Positions 46,701-53,782 of a DNA stretch of 64,000 nucleotides are shown one piece after another. A program made the position numbers and the translations under genes. Each line of letters opens with the position of its first letter. Within the stretch, counting starts at the first letter, position 1. Below the pieces are notes generated by a model. That model did not search any database and was not told the DNA's origin. It worked only from the letters and a program-made list of their open reading frames with translations. The stretch is from Limnomonas spitsbergensis (lineage: Eukaryota; Chlorophyta; Chlorophyceae; Chlamydomonadales), in assembly GCA_037349105.1 (NCBI GenBank), contig JAYJMM010000009.1:2266001-2330000 (forward strand). Reading direction: 5' to 3'.

Positions 46701-48530
46701 GCACTACACCCAGAAGCTTGCAATGGGTGCCCCCAGAGCTCATCAGCTGCTGCCTGGTGCCCTGCCTGGTGCCCACACAGCTCATCATGACCCCTTGACG
46801 ACCCTCCTTAACCACCAGGTCTTTCGTTTCCCGGTGTACGGCATTTTAAATGTCGTATGTTCCTCGAGGCACACCCAGGTGTTCTCTTTCTTTCTTTCAG
46901 CTGGGGTGCGCGCCATCCGCTCATGGCATTATTGGCATGCACATTAAAGATCATGTTATGCATTGACATCTTCATATAATAGAAAGGAAGCCCTGAAAGT
47001 ATGGTACTTGGCCTCATACCGTACCTGGACGACTCAAAGAGTGAATATGAGCCCATACTTCACTGGAAATATGTATTTGATATCATGTGTCCTCCGTCCG
47101 TACAGGCCTGTACTGCTCGATTATCTTGTATATATTTCATGTACCACCTCCCTGGTAATGTGCCCTCATGCCTGTACTGCTTGTTTATCTTGTTGCAGGC
47201 GGAGCCCCTTGGAGCCCAGGTCTCTGGAGCCCATCAGAATGTCCTCAGCACACCACCAGACAGAAGGGAGGAGGACCAGACAGCCTCAAGGGATGCCTCC
47301 TTCAGCCGCTCAGAGGCGGGCATGGCAGCTGCGGAGATCGTCGCGAGCGGCCGCTCTCGCTCTCAGACTCTAAGCACCAGCATGGCCCGCCGCTGCCTGG
47401 TGATGGAGGAAAAGTACGGCCGCGGTACGGTGCGGGAAATGCAGCGGCCAACGCTCCACAAGGCGCAAGAGGATGCAGCTGCTGCCGAGTCACAGACCAT
47501 CGATCAACTTGCGGCCGTGGCCAGGGGCGAAAAGAATGTCGACTTGGCAGACAAATTGCAGCAGCCGAGCAGCACATCTTCAGCAACTGGCGCTGTAGCC
47601 TGGGCCCTGAGCCCGCCTGCCTCTGGTGCGGTATGGGATCAGGACCTTGCCGCATGGGGCCACGTACCAGGCTCCGCCGCTGCTTCTCCTGCCTCTGGTT
47701 CGGCTGTTGCGACGGCCATTGCACTGGCCCAGTCAGCTGGAATTGAGGTAGATGCAGCCGTCCCCAACAGCAACGGTGGCGGCGGCGGAGACTTGATCTT
47801 AACCTCTCTGCCACACCACCAGGGCTCTGCCGACGAGACCAGCGCGCTGACAGAGCTTGCCAAGATGTCTTCCTCGCTGCTGCAGTTTGCATGTTCAGCC
47901 AATGCCGGGTCAGAGGCCGGCTGTGAAGGAACAACAAGCGCTAGTCAGCAGGTGCCTTCGCCGTTGCCCCTTAATCTCACCCTTCACTCTCAGCCCAACA
48001 ACACGCCCTTGCTATCGCACGCAGTCTCGGGCAGTGTGGCCAAGTCGCCCGCCGCAGCTGCTTCAGCGGTCCCTGCCTCCGGGCGAGCCGCATCGTATCC
48101 CCTTACCTCTTCCCTACAAGGGGCCTCGGCATCTTTTGCAGCAGCCAGACAGCAGCAGCAGAAGCTGACCTGGCAGACTGGTACATCTCCGTTGCATGCT
48201 TATTTCAAGCTCCCACCGCCCATCGTACTCGCCGTCTCTGGGGATCAGGCGGAGGGCCCTGCCTCCCATCACGGCAGCGCTATTGCGGCCGCCCGCTCCG
48301 TTGCCTCAGACTGCTCAGCTGGGGGCCTGCCCAGCCCCTTTGCGAACATGGCGCTGATGTTGGGCCTGAGCGAGGAGGGGGACAGAGGGACCGGCGCAGC
48401 GGCACCTGTTGGTGTTGTAGATACGGGGGTTGTTGCTGCCTCCTTCGCATCGCCGCCCCAGCCTCCGTCATCCGATGGGCCATATGCAGCAGCGTTGGCG
48501 TTCGCAGCGGCCGCTTTGCGTGGGGTTTAA
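10706..48530 (+). CDS. Giant 27-exon WD40-like propeller / TKL-type protein kinase
   Basis: Likely a signalling serine/threonine kinase with an N-terminal propeller; substrate unknown. Exons: 10706–10900, 13147–13233, 14284–14434, 15685–15852, 18333–18436, 18857–20000, 20769–20968, 22662–23015, 24597–24941, 25261–25469, 27198–27339, 28669–28788, 29602–29706, 30327–30491, 31064–31534, 33050–33134, 34258–34380, 37928–37989, 39341–39486, 39981–40129, 40488–40546, 41664–41774, 43822–43958, 44863–44920, 45191–45316, 45597–46217, 47199–48530. They sum to 6,969 bases with consistent phases and no internal stop, giving 2,322 residues. All introns are GT–AG except intron 3 (GC–AG). Order: helical N-terminus, low-complexity linker, propeller (~640–1070), linker, kinase (~1340–1620), disordered tail. 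A TGTAA lies about 30 bases after the stop. Exon edges were chosen by eye; the low-complexity exons are least certain. Confidence 0.8.
10985..12315 (+). repeat. Intron 1 array A: 12-bp-based satellite
   Basis: Tandem units around GCATGGGAGCTG, arranged in higher-order blocks of roughly 70–110 bases marked by GACTCCATGAGAGCGATATG. Variants diverge towards the 3' end, where AAGATGGCTGCATGAGAGC blocks appear. Minus-strand frames of up to 367 residues are artefacts of repeat periodicity. Confidence 0.9.
12425..13135 (+). repeat. Intron 1 array B: alternating 12/13-bp CTTGTAACC units
   Basis: About 55 copies mixing CTTGTAACCTCTG (13 bp) and CTTGTAACCCTG (12 bp). The array runs directly into the exon 2 acceptor, and the last units read as the acceptor's own pyrimidine tract (CTGTAATCCTTGCCTGCAG). 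Confidence 0.92.
13295..13640 (+). repeat. Intron 2: three ~117-bp tandem units
   Basis: Each unit starts near CTTCAGCTACACTTCC and includes CAGGGCATGGTTCAGCTAGC and GCGCCACCGGCCAGTGGACG. The third is the most diverged. The rest of intron 2 (13641–14283) is C-rich and holds nothing recognised. Confidence 0.85.
14435..15475. other. Intron 3, unremarkable part
   Basis: Intron sequence after the GC donor. No gene, RNA or array is recognised; an A-rich run is at about 15354–15365. Confidence 0.4.
15476..15725 (+). repeat. Exon 4 5'-edge array (three copies, ~107 bp)
   Basis: The last ~65 bases of intron 3, the acceptor (TTTTCCCGTGCAG) and the first ~40 bases of exon 4 (CCTTCTCCTGGCACCTCCAC) are present three times, starting near 15476, 15588 and 15692. 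The true exon starts at 15685; the copy with an acceptor ending near 15577 is a decoy. Confidence 0.88.
15798..16150 (+). repeat. Exon 4 3'-edge array (three copies, ~138 bp)
   Basis: The end of exon 4 (GTGGCCTGTGAGGCAGTGCT), its donor (GGTAGGTATTAGGCAGC) and following intron recur near 15798, 15935 and 16074. Only the first is joined to the rest of exon 4. Confidence 0.88.
16439..18303 (+). repeat. 1.86-kb pure polypyrimidine array in intron 4
   Basis: Only C and T for about 1.86 kb, apart from three TATA interruptions at 17217–17250. Zones: CCCCT (16439–~16530), CCCCCCT (~16530–17160), mixed (17160–17345), CTCCCCT (~17345–17997), CCCCCCT (~17998–18146), CCCCT (~18146–18303). It is mirror-symmetric in zone order. 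The complementary strand is G-rich. All ~650-residue frames here are repeat artefacts. Confidence 0.97.
20001..20220 (+). repeat. Exon 6 3'-edge array (three copies)
   Basis: The donor region GTGAGCAGCAGGGTTCAGTA recurs as GTGAGCAGCAGGGTTCTGTA and GTGAGAAGCAAGGTTCCTTG at about 95-bp spacing. Each copy is preceded by a degenerate version of the last few exon 6 bases. Confidence 0.75.
20230..20700 (+). repeat. Intron 6 degenerate ~110-bp tandem units
   Basis: Repeated blocks containing TTTCGGTTCTCTTTCCC-like and TGCACCTTGAACTTCA-like sequence with CCCACTTTCCTCGAAGG. Copies are diverged; the period is approximate. Confidence 0.6.
20880..21790 (+). repeat. Exon 7 3'-edge array (about ten copies, ~91 bp)
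   Basis: The end of exon 7 (GTGGAGGGATTCCACTCAG, GACAGTGCAGCGGGGCAG), its donor (GTGGGTGG; GTGAGTGG in copies) and following intron are repeated about ten times. Only the first copy is fused to exon 7. Each later copy carries a full donor but no acceptor. Confidence 0.9.
21900..22120 (+). repeat. Short arrays in intron 7
   Basis: Five tandem GGACTCTCA-type 10-bp units at about 21906–21950. Then, at about 22010–22110, come four ~26-bp units containing CTAACCCTAAAAACTCTTGC, a telomere-like word. Confidence 0.85.
22490..22735 (+). repeat. Exon 8 5'-edge duplication (two copies)
   Basis: GTAGCGGCCGTTGAAAACAG with GGGACTTTGTGGACGGGTCA near 22515 is a diverged copy of the exon 8 start (GGCGGCCGCTGAACACAGCC, then the same GGGACTTTGTGGACGGGTCA) at 22668. 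The true exon is the downstream copy, at 22662. Confidence 0.8.
23560..24680 (+). repeat. Exon 9 5'-edge array (about eight copies, 128–141 bp)
   Basis: Units contain an acceptor (CCCTGTCAG), GTTCGACTGGTGTGGCCACT, then CAGCTCACCGCCCCGACGTC and CGCCCGCCTCCTG. Acceptor-like sites are near 23783, 23922, 24057, 24188, 24328 and 24456, with the true one before 24597. Identity to the true exon rises towards the 3' copies. Confidence 0.9.
24858..25200 (+). repeat. Exon 9 3'-edge duplication
   Basis: ATGCTGTGCAAGCAAGGCCT followed by a near-identical ~80 bases and donor recurs at 24859 (true exon end) and 24991. A third, degenerate trace (AACAAGGCCTGGCCGTCGCC) is near 25135. Confidence 0.85.
25540..26940 (+). 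repeat. Intron 10 ~60-bp array
   Basis: About 22 units built from TCTCTCACCCTCTACCTGTT and ACACCCTCCCACACTTCCTC with CTTGCCCCCC. Minor variants (TTAACACC/TTGACACC, ACATGTT) alternate in pairs, suggesting duplication of blocks of two units. Confidence 0.92.
26930..27245 (+). repeat. Exon 11 5'-edge array (three copies, ~122 bp)
   Basis: The acceptor CTGTACCTCAG with GGGTATCAGCGTGTGTCATG and GCATGACTGTATGCTCCTGG is present at about 26946, 27067 and 27198 (true). Each decoy could encode the first ~17 residues of the exon but lacks the rest. Confidence 0.88.
27250..28445 (+). repeat. Exon 11 3'-edge copies grading into a 22-bp array
   Basis: The exon 11 end (CATGGGCGGCGTCCGGGTGC ... GTGTGGGTGCTGCAACAG) recurs near 27387 and, decayed, near 27597. 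The last copy's GTGCTGCAGCACGTCAGG leads straight into about 36 units of 22 bp with core TTCCATGCAGCACATG (27660–28440), which look seeded by that junction. Confidence 0.8.
28740..29345 (+). repeat. Exon 12 3'-edge copies (about four)
   Basis: GATCTGGGACATTGGCCAGC plus donor is followed by GATCTAGGACATGGGCCAGC plus donor (~28828) and a decayed GATCTATGACGAGGGCCAGC (~28895). Further traces are near 29260 and 29330. The first is the true exon end. Confidence 0.8.
29900..30365 (+). repeat. Exon 14 5'-edge array (about four copies)
   Basis: Diverged copies of TGAATTGATCTTTGATGACG, some followed by AGAGGAGCAGCTT, are near 29920, 30020 and 30120, ahead of the true exon at 30327. Each follows a C-rich acceptor-like stretch. 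Confidence 0.8.
30500..30720 (+). repeat. Intron 14 GTCTGGGTCTGC-type short array
   Basis: Irregular repeats of a 6/12-bp word (TCTGCCTGAG, TCTGGGTCTGC). The rest of intron 14 to 31063 is AT-richer and holds nothing recognised except a duplicated TTTGTAACTTGCAG acceptor-like block near 30993. Confidence 0.7.
31535..31919. other. Intron 15, with telomere-like CCCTAAA run
   Basis: Intron sequence. A short CCCTAAACCCTAAACCCTAA tract lies at about 31714–31735, with looser CCTGTACCCTAAAC words after it. Confidence 0.6.
31930..32515 (+). repeat. Intron 15 18-bp array
   Basis: About 32 units of TATGGTCACATTTTCGTG, with occasional inserted GTACCG. Higher-order blocks marked by CGTGTACCGTATGG occur at least twice. 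Confidence 0.95.
32530..33085 (+). repeat. Exon 16 5'-edge array (about six copies)
   Basis: Units contain TTGTTGCTGCTGGAGTGCAG, an acceptor-like stretch, then a variant of exon 16's start (ATTGTTTCTGATTGGATGGC) such as ATTGATTGATTGGCTGGC. Period is about 100–125 bp. The last copy (33050) is the real exon. Confidence 0.8.
33383..34380 (+). repeat. Eight 125-bp copies of kinase exon 17 (glycine loop + catalytic Lys)
   Basis: Copies start at 33383, 33508, 33633, 33758, 33883, 34008, 34133 and 34258, exactly 125 bases apart. Each has a pyrimidine tract and acceptor (CTACCCAG), then coding for [20 protein letters not shown]. Copies 1–7 switch to pyrimidine tract after PQSSSF and have no donor. 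Only copy 8 continues to [13 protein letters not shown] and a GTAAGG donor, so it is the true exon 17 (34258–34380). Copies 1–5 read RGHW, 6–8 RGRW (copy 6 has other changes). Confidence 0.97.
34450..34980 (+). repeat. Exon 17 3'-edge copies in G-rich sequence
   Basis: Near 34660 a diverged copy of the exon 17 tail (AGGAGATGAATCCACAGCTG, ATCATCCACGCGTCTGGCCA) ends in a donor-like site, followed by fainter traces near 34800 (GTGAAAGACCTCGCGGATGT) and 34920. Purine-rich GGGGAGGGGAGG runs separate them. Confidence 0.7.
34980..36915 (+). repeat. Intron 17 ~79-bp array
   Basis: About 22 units with GGGGGCATACATGGGGCTGG, AAGGAGGCGTTGAAGGAATG and AAGTGTCTGTGACAGGAAAG, plus a variable G run. The long minus-strand Pro/Ser-rich frames (up to 621 residues) come from the repeat, not a gene. 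Confidence 0.95.
37360..37780 (+). repeat. Intron 17 degenerate TTAGGG-rich tract
   Basis: Irregular repeats of GGGCTTAGGGTTCAGGGTT and similar, roughly 30–45 bp apart. It is telomere-like in composition but not a perfect telomere array. Confidence 0.75.
37960..38330 (+). repeat. Exon 18 3'-edge array (three copies, ~165 bp)
   Basis: GCGCTCATAGACGTTTCACAG with a GTATGTCC donor at 37968–37997 is the true exon end. Diverged copies of the same junction are near 38140 (GTAGATGTTTCACAGGTACG) and 38308 (AAAGATGTTTCTCAGGTATG). Confidence 0.85.
38640..39370 (+). repeat. Exon 19 5'-edge array (seven copies, 104–130 bp)
   Basis: Acceptor plus exon-start copies begin at 38653, 38768, 38884, 39014, ~39118 (acceptor lost), 39235 and 39341 (true exon 19). 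Each has TTCGCAG or TTTGCAG, then a version of CACCCCAACATCGTGCGCTT. Between copies are GAATTCAAATCTGACTGCCC-like blocks. Decoys keep up to ~16 codons of the exon, mostly in frame. Confidence 0.92.
39830..39985 (+). repeat. Exon 20 acceptor-region repeats
   Basis: Three blocks of CAACTCAAACCCTGTTTGAA-type sequence, two ending in AATGCTGCAG or AATGCCGCAG. The second of these is the real acceptor of exon 20. Confidence 0.75.
41040..41465 (+). repeat. Intron 21 27-bp array containing TTTAGGG
   Basis: About 15 units of 27 bases with CCCTGTGTTGTGTTCAGG followed by GTTTAGGGT. C/T variants (TCGTG/TTGTG) alternate. 27 is a multiple of 3, hence the long open frames; they are not genes. Confidence 0.95.
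42040..43395 (+). repeat. Intron 22 28-bp array with higher-order structure
   Basis: About 48 units of 28 bases with core TTTTTACTGGACTTGTCCTC and TGTGGCTTC. Variants (GTCGTCTG, GTCTTGTG, one GACTGG) recur in the same order in two large blocks, so the array grew partly by duplication of multi-unit segments. The 477-residue hydrophobic frame is an artefact. Confidence 0.95.
43965..44260 (+). repeat. Intron 23 ~120-bp duplications
   Basis: Two or three units with TCGGCTCTCTTCA, GAGTCTTCACACTAGC, AAACAGGGATGTCCAGGGTC and a TTTAGGGTT word. The relation to exon 23 is not clear. Confidence 0.7.
45191..48530 (+). other. Kinase gene exons 25–27: low-complexity C-terminal tail
   Basis: Residues ~1631–2322 after the kinase domain, rich in Ala, Ser, Gly and Pro with some Gln. 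Two slightly more ordered patches stand out: [12 protein letters not shown] (exon 25) and [20 protein letters not shown] (exon 27). No known domain. A decayed second copy of these three exons lies at 53.4–58.1 kb, which independently supports the exon 25 and 27 acceptor positions and the stop. Confidence 0.75.
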
Positions 48531-48890
48531 GTAGCAGGCTGGATGAAGGTTGTCATATGTAACTAACTCGATTTCATCAGGATATAGTGGATATTTCCCG
48601 TTCTCTGTGTTCGTGGCATCACTAGTTTGTACGGAGAGGTCTGGAGTAGCAGGGAGGGGAACTTTTCGTGTCGCGATTTTTGTATGGGGCTTGTATTGAA
48701 GCATGACCAGAGAGATTCCCTGTGCATGACAAACACTGAGATCCAGCATTCATGCACTTCCTGTCGGCCAATGGCGATATGGCTGATGTGGAGTAGGCGA
48801 TTATATTGTGTATTTTATGATACGATTTTGCTAACACTCGAAGCAGAATCCAGCGTTTGTGAGCGCCTTTTATGTGTATGGCTGCAAAGT
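48531..48890 (+). other. Kinase gene 3' flank
   Basis: A TGTAA word (48558–48562), the usual green-algal polyadenylation signal, lies about 30 bases after the stop, suggesting a very short 3' UTR. The rest of the stretch holds nothing recognised. Confidence 0.45.
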
Positions 48891-48894
48891 GATG

Positions 48895-49105
48895 CATACC
48901 CGCCACACAGTCTTCTCTCTCCCCCCCGACTAGAGCGCCGGGTTCCATATTCCTGCCCCCTCACATAGAAGGATGGCATGGCTGCACCATGGCCCAGGCT
49001 GTGCATGGTAGCCGGAATTGAGCCTAGTCATTCCCTACCAGCCCCACGTTGCCGAGCGTTCAGCAGGGCTCAGCGGGTATGCATTGTTCTAAACCTCGCT
49101 TGCTC
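48895..49105 (+). repeat. Dispersed repeat R2, copy 3
   Basis: Matches 195–394 over nearly its full length (CCCTCACATAGAAGGATGGC, TAGTCATTCCCTACCAGCCC). It starts about 360 bases downstream of the kinase stop. Confidence 0.75.
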
Positions 49106-49190
49106 AATGCAAGGACTCTCTTCTCTCCTCTGGGGGAGATTTTTCATCTGATTCTCTATTGATTTCTGTCGTCTCTGAAGTTCTCCAGAT

Positions 49191-50090
49191 GGGCAGTTCA
49201 TCGCCGATGCGGCCAAGCCTTTTTAGCAGGGCCCTGAGGTGTCATGTCACTCGGCCCTTGCAGGTCAATGACATTACACCTCTGGACCCTGCTAAAAAAG
49301 GCTCGGCCGTGTGGGCGCCCAACTGTCCCATTGGGAGAAAAGAAGAGGAACGCAAGGTAAGAGGGAAAGAAGGAGAAAAAACACCCCCCCCCAAAAGGAA
49401 AAGGCAGCCCAAAGTATTCCCGCCCCTCTCAAGCCTATTCCCCAAGAAGGCAAAGAAAAGCAGCAAACTAGGCCTCAACAATTCCTACCACGTCCTGAAC
49501 AAAAGTCAGAGCCTCCCAGCCAAGCCTGCCCCGGTACAACTGTTGAAAGCCTGTGGCGGGGGGCCTGTCCAACCTGTATCCCTCAGCCTCTCCGTCACAC
49601 CAGGGCACTGGAAGCAGACATGTAGCGCATCCTCCACATGCTCGCCATCTCCCCTTGCCCGACACTGTTGGCAGCAGCGTATCTCACGTTGTTGAACGCC
49701 ATGTGAAATATAATACTTCATCATGGTCCATAGTGAGGCTAGTGTCGTTCCGTGGTTTGGGGTAGCACCTTCATTTTTTTCCAGGACCCCCAGGAGGGAC
49801 ATATATCCGCCATGCCAAATGTATATGAAACTAGGATTACTACTTGTGACATCGGACTCCTTGTCACGACCGTGCCGAACAGAAAACCTCTTTTTGTTCG
49901 TAGCAAACACTGTATGATGCACTATCCTCGACAGAGCACTAATGCATTTCCTGCCAGTGAATAAATGACATAACACCTCAGGGCCGTTGAAAAAGAAGCT
50001 CGGCCACGCCTGCCAGTGAATGTGGCGAGGTAGCTGATGGCCTGATGTGGAGTGGGCGAATATATATATTTGGCATTTGTGCTTGGGCAC
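49191..50090 (-). mobile_element. LINE 3' fragment with inverted R1 ends
   Basis: Minus strand: a reverse-transcriptase zinc-binding-like segment at about 49610–49690 (CCQQCRARGDG, EHVEDALHVCFQCP) leads through a block shared with 3130–3190 and 59170–59230 (TACCACGTCCT...AGAGCCTCCCA) to an R1 terminus at 49262–49340. A second R1 core in the opposite orientation (49191–49255) abuts it. Another short minus R1 lies at 49966–50010. It has no polymerase domain and is a relic. Confidence 0.65.
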
Positions 50091-50735
50091 TCAATTGATG
50101 CGCCTCTCTTGGCGTCTTTACTTGGACTCAGGCATGGTAGATAAGCTGATTTAAAACAATGACTTCAATGTTTTAAAACAGTGATTTAAACCCGTCAAAG
50201 CCTCAAAGCTAAGCACTTTAGAGTAGAGAACATTGCCCCTTTTCGATGGACAGATAGTAGACTTCATTATGTTAGACTCGGCCAACACCTTCATCAGCCA
50301 TAATAAATTGGCATCCTGTCTAGAGACAAGAACCGTACTCAAGCAATTGGAATGTCGTACTTAATACTGGCATTGTATTGGCATTCTTAGCCTTCATAAC
50401 CCTAACCAGGCAAGATAGAAATGCAATATGCGCCCATGAAACATATGAATCGTGTGCCGCTTCACTTGAAATACAGCATCCTATAACTCTCAACGGCCCA
50501 TAGACTACTGAAGTACAAAAAAACGAATGCTCATTGAGTAAAAAAATCGATATGATGGTGAACACTTACTTGGATGCATAGGCGGGTGGCATGGCTGCAC
50601 TATGGTTATGGCTGTGCATGGTAGCAGGAAATGAGCCAAGTCATTCCCTACCAGCCCCCCATGGCCGAGCGTTCAGCAGGTCCCAACGAGTTCTAAACTT
50701 AACTGGGTGCAAGGAAAACACCCCGTTCGTTGCAT
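50091..50735. other. Intergenic, with R2 copy 4 at 50578–50700
   Basis: AT-rich sequence without a gene, then R2 copy 4 (CATGGCTGCACTATGGTTAT, GTCATTCCCTACCAGCCCCC), ending just before the repeat-protein gene's stop. Confidence 0.6.
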
Positions 50736-52197
50736 CTACATATCATATACACCAGAGAGCCCTAGTTTATCTACACACCGAGAAAACATCCTCCACTCCA
50801 AGTCCTTGAAGCTGGCCTGCTTGGCCAAAGCCTGTAGGATAAGGATGTCCGTGAAGGCTGCATCATGATGCTCTAATGTGACCATGGCCCATATTGTATT
50901 GGCTAAATCTTGTGAATTGAAAATTGTCAGCTTTGCCTCCGCCTCAATGAGAAGAGCTTCCGCGAAGGCTGTATCAGGATGTCCTAACATAGCCATGGCC
51001 CAGATTGTGTTGGCCAAATTCTGTGGAGTTAAGTTGGGCAGCTTTGCCTTGGCCTCAATAAGAAGAGCATCAGTGAAGGCGGCATCAAGATGCCCCAATT
51101 TAGCCATGGCCCAGATTGTGTTGGCTAATTCTTGCGCATTGAAATTGGGCAGCTTCGCCTTGGCCTCAATGAGAAGGGCATCAATGAAGGCTGCATCAGG
51201 ATGCTTCAAGGTAGCCATGGCCCAGATTGTGTTGGCCAACGCTTGTGAAGTAAATCTGGGCAGCTTTGCCTTGGCCTCGAAGAGAAGAGCGTCTGTGAAG
51301 GCTGCATCACGATGTTCAAGCTTAGCCATGGCCCAAATTACGTTGGACACATCTTGTGCACTAAAGCTGGGTAGCTTAGACTTGGCCTCGATGAGAAAAA
51401 GCATCAGTGAAGACTGTATCATGATGCTCCAATGTAGCCATAGCCCAGATTGTGTTTGCCAAATTTTGTGAAGTAAAGCTGGGCAGCTTCGCCTTGGCCT
51501 GGAAGAGAAGAGCATCAGTGAAGGCTGCATCATGATGCTCTAATGTTGCCATGGCCCATATTGTGTTTGCCACATCTTGAGCATTAAACTCCGAAACAAC
51601 TTCGTGTGCCTTCTTGACCAAAGCTGTGATCAGGCTGTCATTTCGAATGTTAAGCTTAGCAAGAGCATAGATGCAGTTGGACACCTGTCTGGAACGCATG
51701 GAGTCTGCAAACTGCCAGACCAGGTCCAGCAGACGAGCAATCAACGCCGCCTTTTGGCCCCCTGGTCTGACCGGTCCGTTGATCAGCCGCTGTGCCTTCA
51801 CCAAGGAGGCTGATGCATGGATGTAGTTGAAGCTAGCCCCAAACTTTCTCACCAAGTCATCCAGCGCCCCCAGAGATATGCAATCCTTGATCCAGACAGT
51901 CAGAAGGGGGGGGTCGACGCCGCCCCTGCCACTCGGCGGACCTCGCTGTTCTTGTTGGCTGCTGCTGCCTCCCCTGGAAACAGGTCTACCGCTGGTCGAC
52001 TGTTGAGGCTGATACGGCCTGCTGTCTGATTGCTGCTGGGGCCGCTTTGATCGCATGGGCAGCGATTCACCTGCTTGATCCCTACTGCCACGGCCAGCTG
52101 CAGCTGCTACTGGTCCATGCAGGTTGCCTGTCGCAAGCTGGCCTCTAGGCCAAACAACATGGCTGACCTGAGGGAAGCATGGAGGTCCACGCAGCAT
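50736..52197 (-). pseudogene. 37-residue helical-repeat protein (OPR/RAP-like), frameshifted
   Basis: Probable organelle RNA-binding repeat protein. After a Gln/Ser/Arg-rich N-terminus (MLRGPPCF, then SRGGSSSQQEQRGP) and a helical region (SLGALDDLVRKFGA, SNCIYALAKLN), seven 37-residue repeats follow with core QNLANTIWAMATLEHHDAAF and EAKAKLP. Such LANTIWAxA repeats occur in algal, dinoflagellate and apicomplexan proteins of the OPR/RAP type that act on chloroplast or mitochondrial RNA. No RAP domain is seen at the end. The frame breaks at about 51395–51400: this repeat reads GAGAAAAAGCAT on the plus strand where the others read GAGAAGAGCAT-type, one base longer. Without that base the product is 486 residues. 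An acceptor (GCATTCAG) just upstream of the ATG suggests an unseen 5' exon. It may be a live gene with an assembly error. Confidence 0.65.
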
Positions 52198-53400
52198 ACC
52201 AGCGTCCTGAATGCATGGAAGGTGGCAAGGGCCGGGAAGAAAGGTCGAGAGTCAAGTTCTTTTGTCAGGTCAAGTGTATCTGTAGGATCAGTTGGGAACT
52301 TGGGCTGCTGTGCCATGTCTGCTTGCTTCATGTACTTAGATGGGCATAATTTGACATCACAGCTTGCCGCTGGTCCTAGGATCCGATCCTAAAAACTGGA
52401 CCCAGTGCCATGCGTGACATCAAGGCAAACTGACGTAGGTGCACTCTAGGTCTGATCCTAGGAGCTGATCACATGGCATGGCTCGAGTGCCATGCATGAG
52501 ATCAACTCGCGCACGCTGGACCCGCTTAAAGGTAACGGGGACCACCACGGAAGCCGGGATCGGCACTCGGCAGGGGACTGACATGTTTATGAGGTTTTGG
52601 GAAACCACAGCTGTTCTCTCTATGTGGCATGCAGTATGTTATATGATGCTTCATCGCGTTTTATATGAAGGCAGAGGCGCAATACCCTAAGACAGACAGA
52701 CACGTATGATGGAGGCTGACGCCCGCAGATAGAAAAGCGAAGTCATGAAGAGGGGATCCTGAGGCAGTCAGCCTCAGCCGCATTATTTCGTTATACATAC
52801 GGTTCAAACAATCACACCTTCAAGCGGATGGCAAGCAACTGCGCCATGGGTGTATCCTTGTTCCCGTGGCTCATCGCAGAACATGCGTGCACGAACTCAC
52901 CAGGAGAGGATGTTGATTTGAGAACGGAAAGACGCCCCATGAAAAGTCGCTACATGCTCCCTTCGCGTGGATAGTCCTTGTTGCGGAGACGTTAGCGAGG
53001 TGGAGGCGAGGAGAGAGATGCAGAAGAGGGCGAAGTGATCGTTGGAGGCAGCCCTGACGAGAGACCACGCTGGCAGAGGTAAGGCGTCGAGAAGAAGATA
53101 GCATAATGGACATCTAATGGTAACACAGGATTTGTGATGAAATACGGATTGCCTGTGTTGTGTCCCAGCTGTCGTCTACCCTTGCATCGCCCACCTTCAG
53201 GATTCAGCCCGGATGCTTCAGCCCGTTCACAGCAGGGTACAGGCTCTAAGAGGGCTATCCCGTCAAGGCAGAGAGTGAGTTTGGTACCATTTACTGATCG
53301 CCCTGCCCATTCACCCATTCATCCTTGGTCCCCTGTTTGACCTTCAAGCTCTTTTTTGTGCAGGTACTGGGTACAGGTAGATTCTTAGCCCGCTTCCCTG
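52198..53400. other. Upstream of the repeat-protein gene
   Basis: No gene is identified. A block near 52465–52505 (ATGGCTCGAGTGCCATGCAT) resembles 63800–63850, upstream of the second repeat-protein copy, so the two flanks are probably duplicated. Confidence 0.4.
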
Positions 53401-53422
53401 TCATGCCCTTTGCCCTGTGCAG

Positions 53423-53538
53423 GTTGGCCGCATCCGAGCACAGATGACAGCTGTCACAGGACACATGTGATATCTTTCGGCGGCCACGTTATGATGATTA
53501 ACGACGCGGAGGACGACTGGTTGCCTCACCATTAAAAG
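53423..53538 (+). pseudogene. Decayed copy of kinase exon 25
   Basis: CAG|GTTGGCCGCATCCGAGCACAG and GGCGGCCACGTTATGATGAT match exon 25 (45191–45316), followed by a GTACA donor. A 10-base net loss and an in-frame TGA after about 15 codons break it. It is the first part of a duplicate of kinase exons 25–27. Confidence 0.88.
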
Positions 53539-53782
53539 GTACAAAACGTCAAAATCATGGTAGCACGATACGATGTTTAGGCCTTCGTATTCGTATCGTT
53601 TCGATGATACGAAACGATACGGCTGATTCGAAACGATACGATGCTGCCCAGCCCAGTCCGGTCCACAGGATGGACAGTAGAGCCTCAGTGCCCCCCCCCT
53701 CGTTATTTAGGGCATGCCGTGCCGATGTACACACTAGTAAAAGTGGGACGTGTCTCATCTCCGACTAAGCGCTGCACAATGT

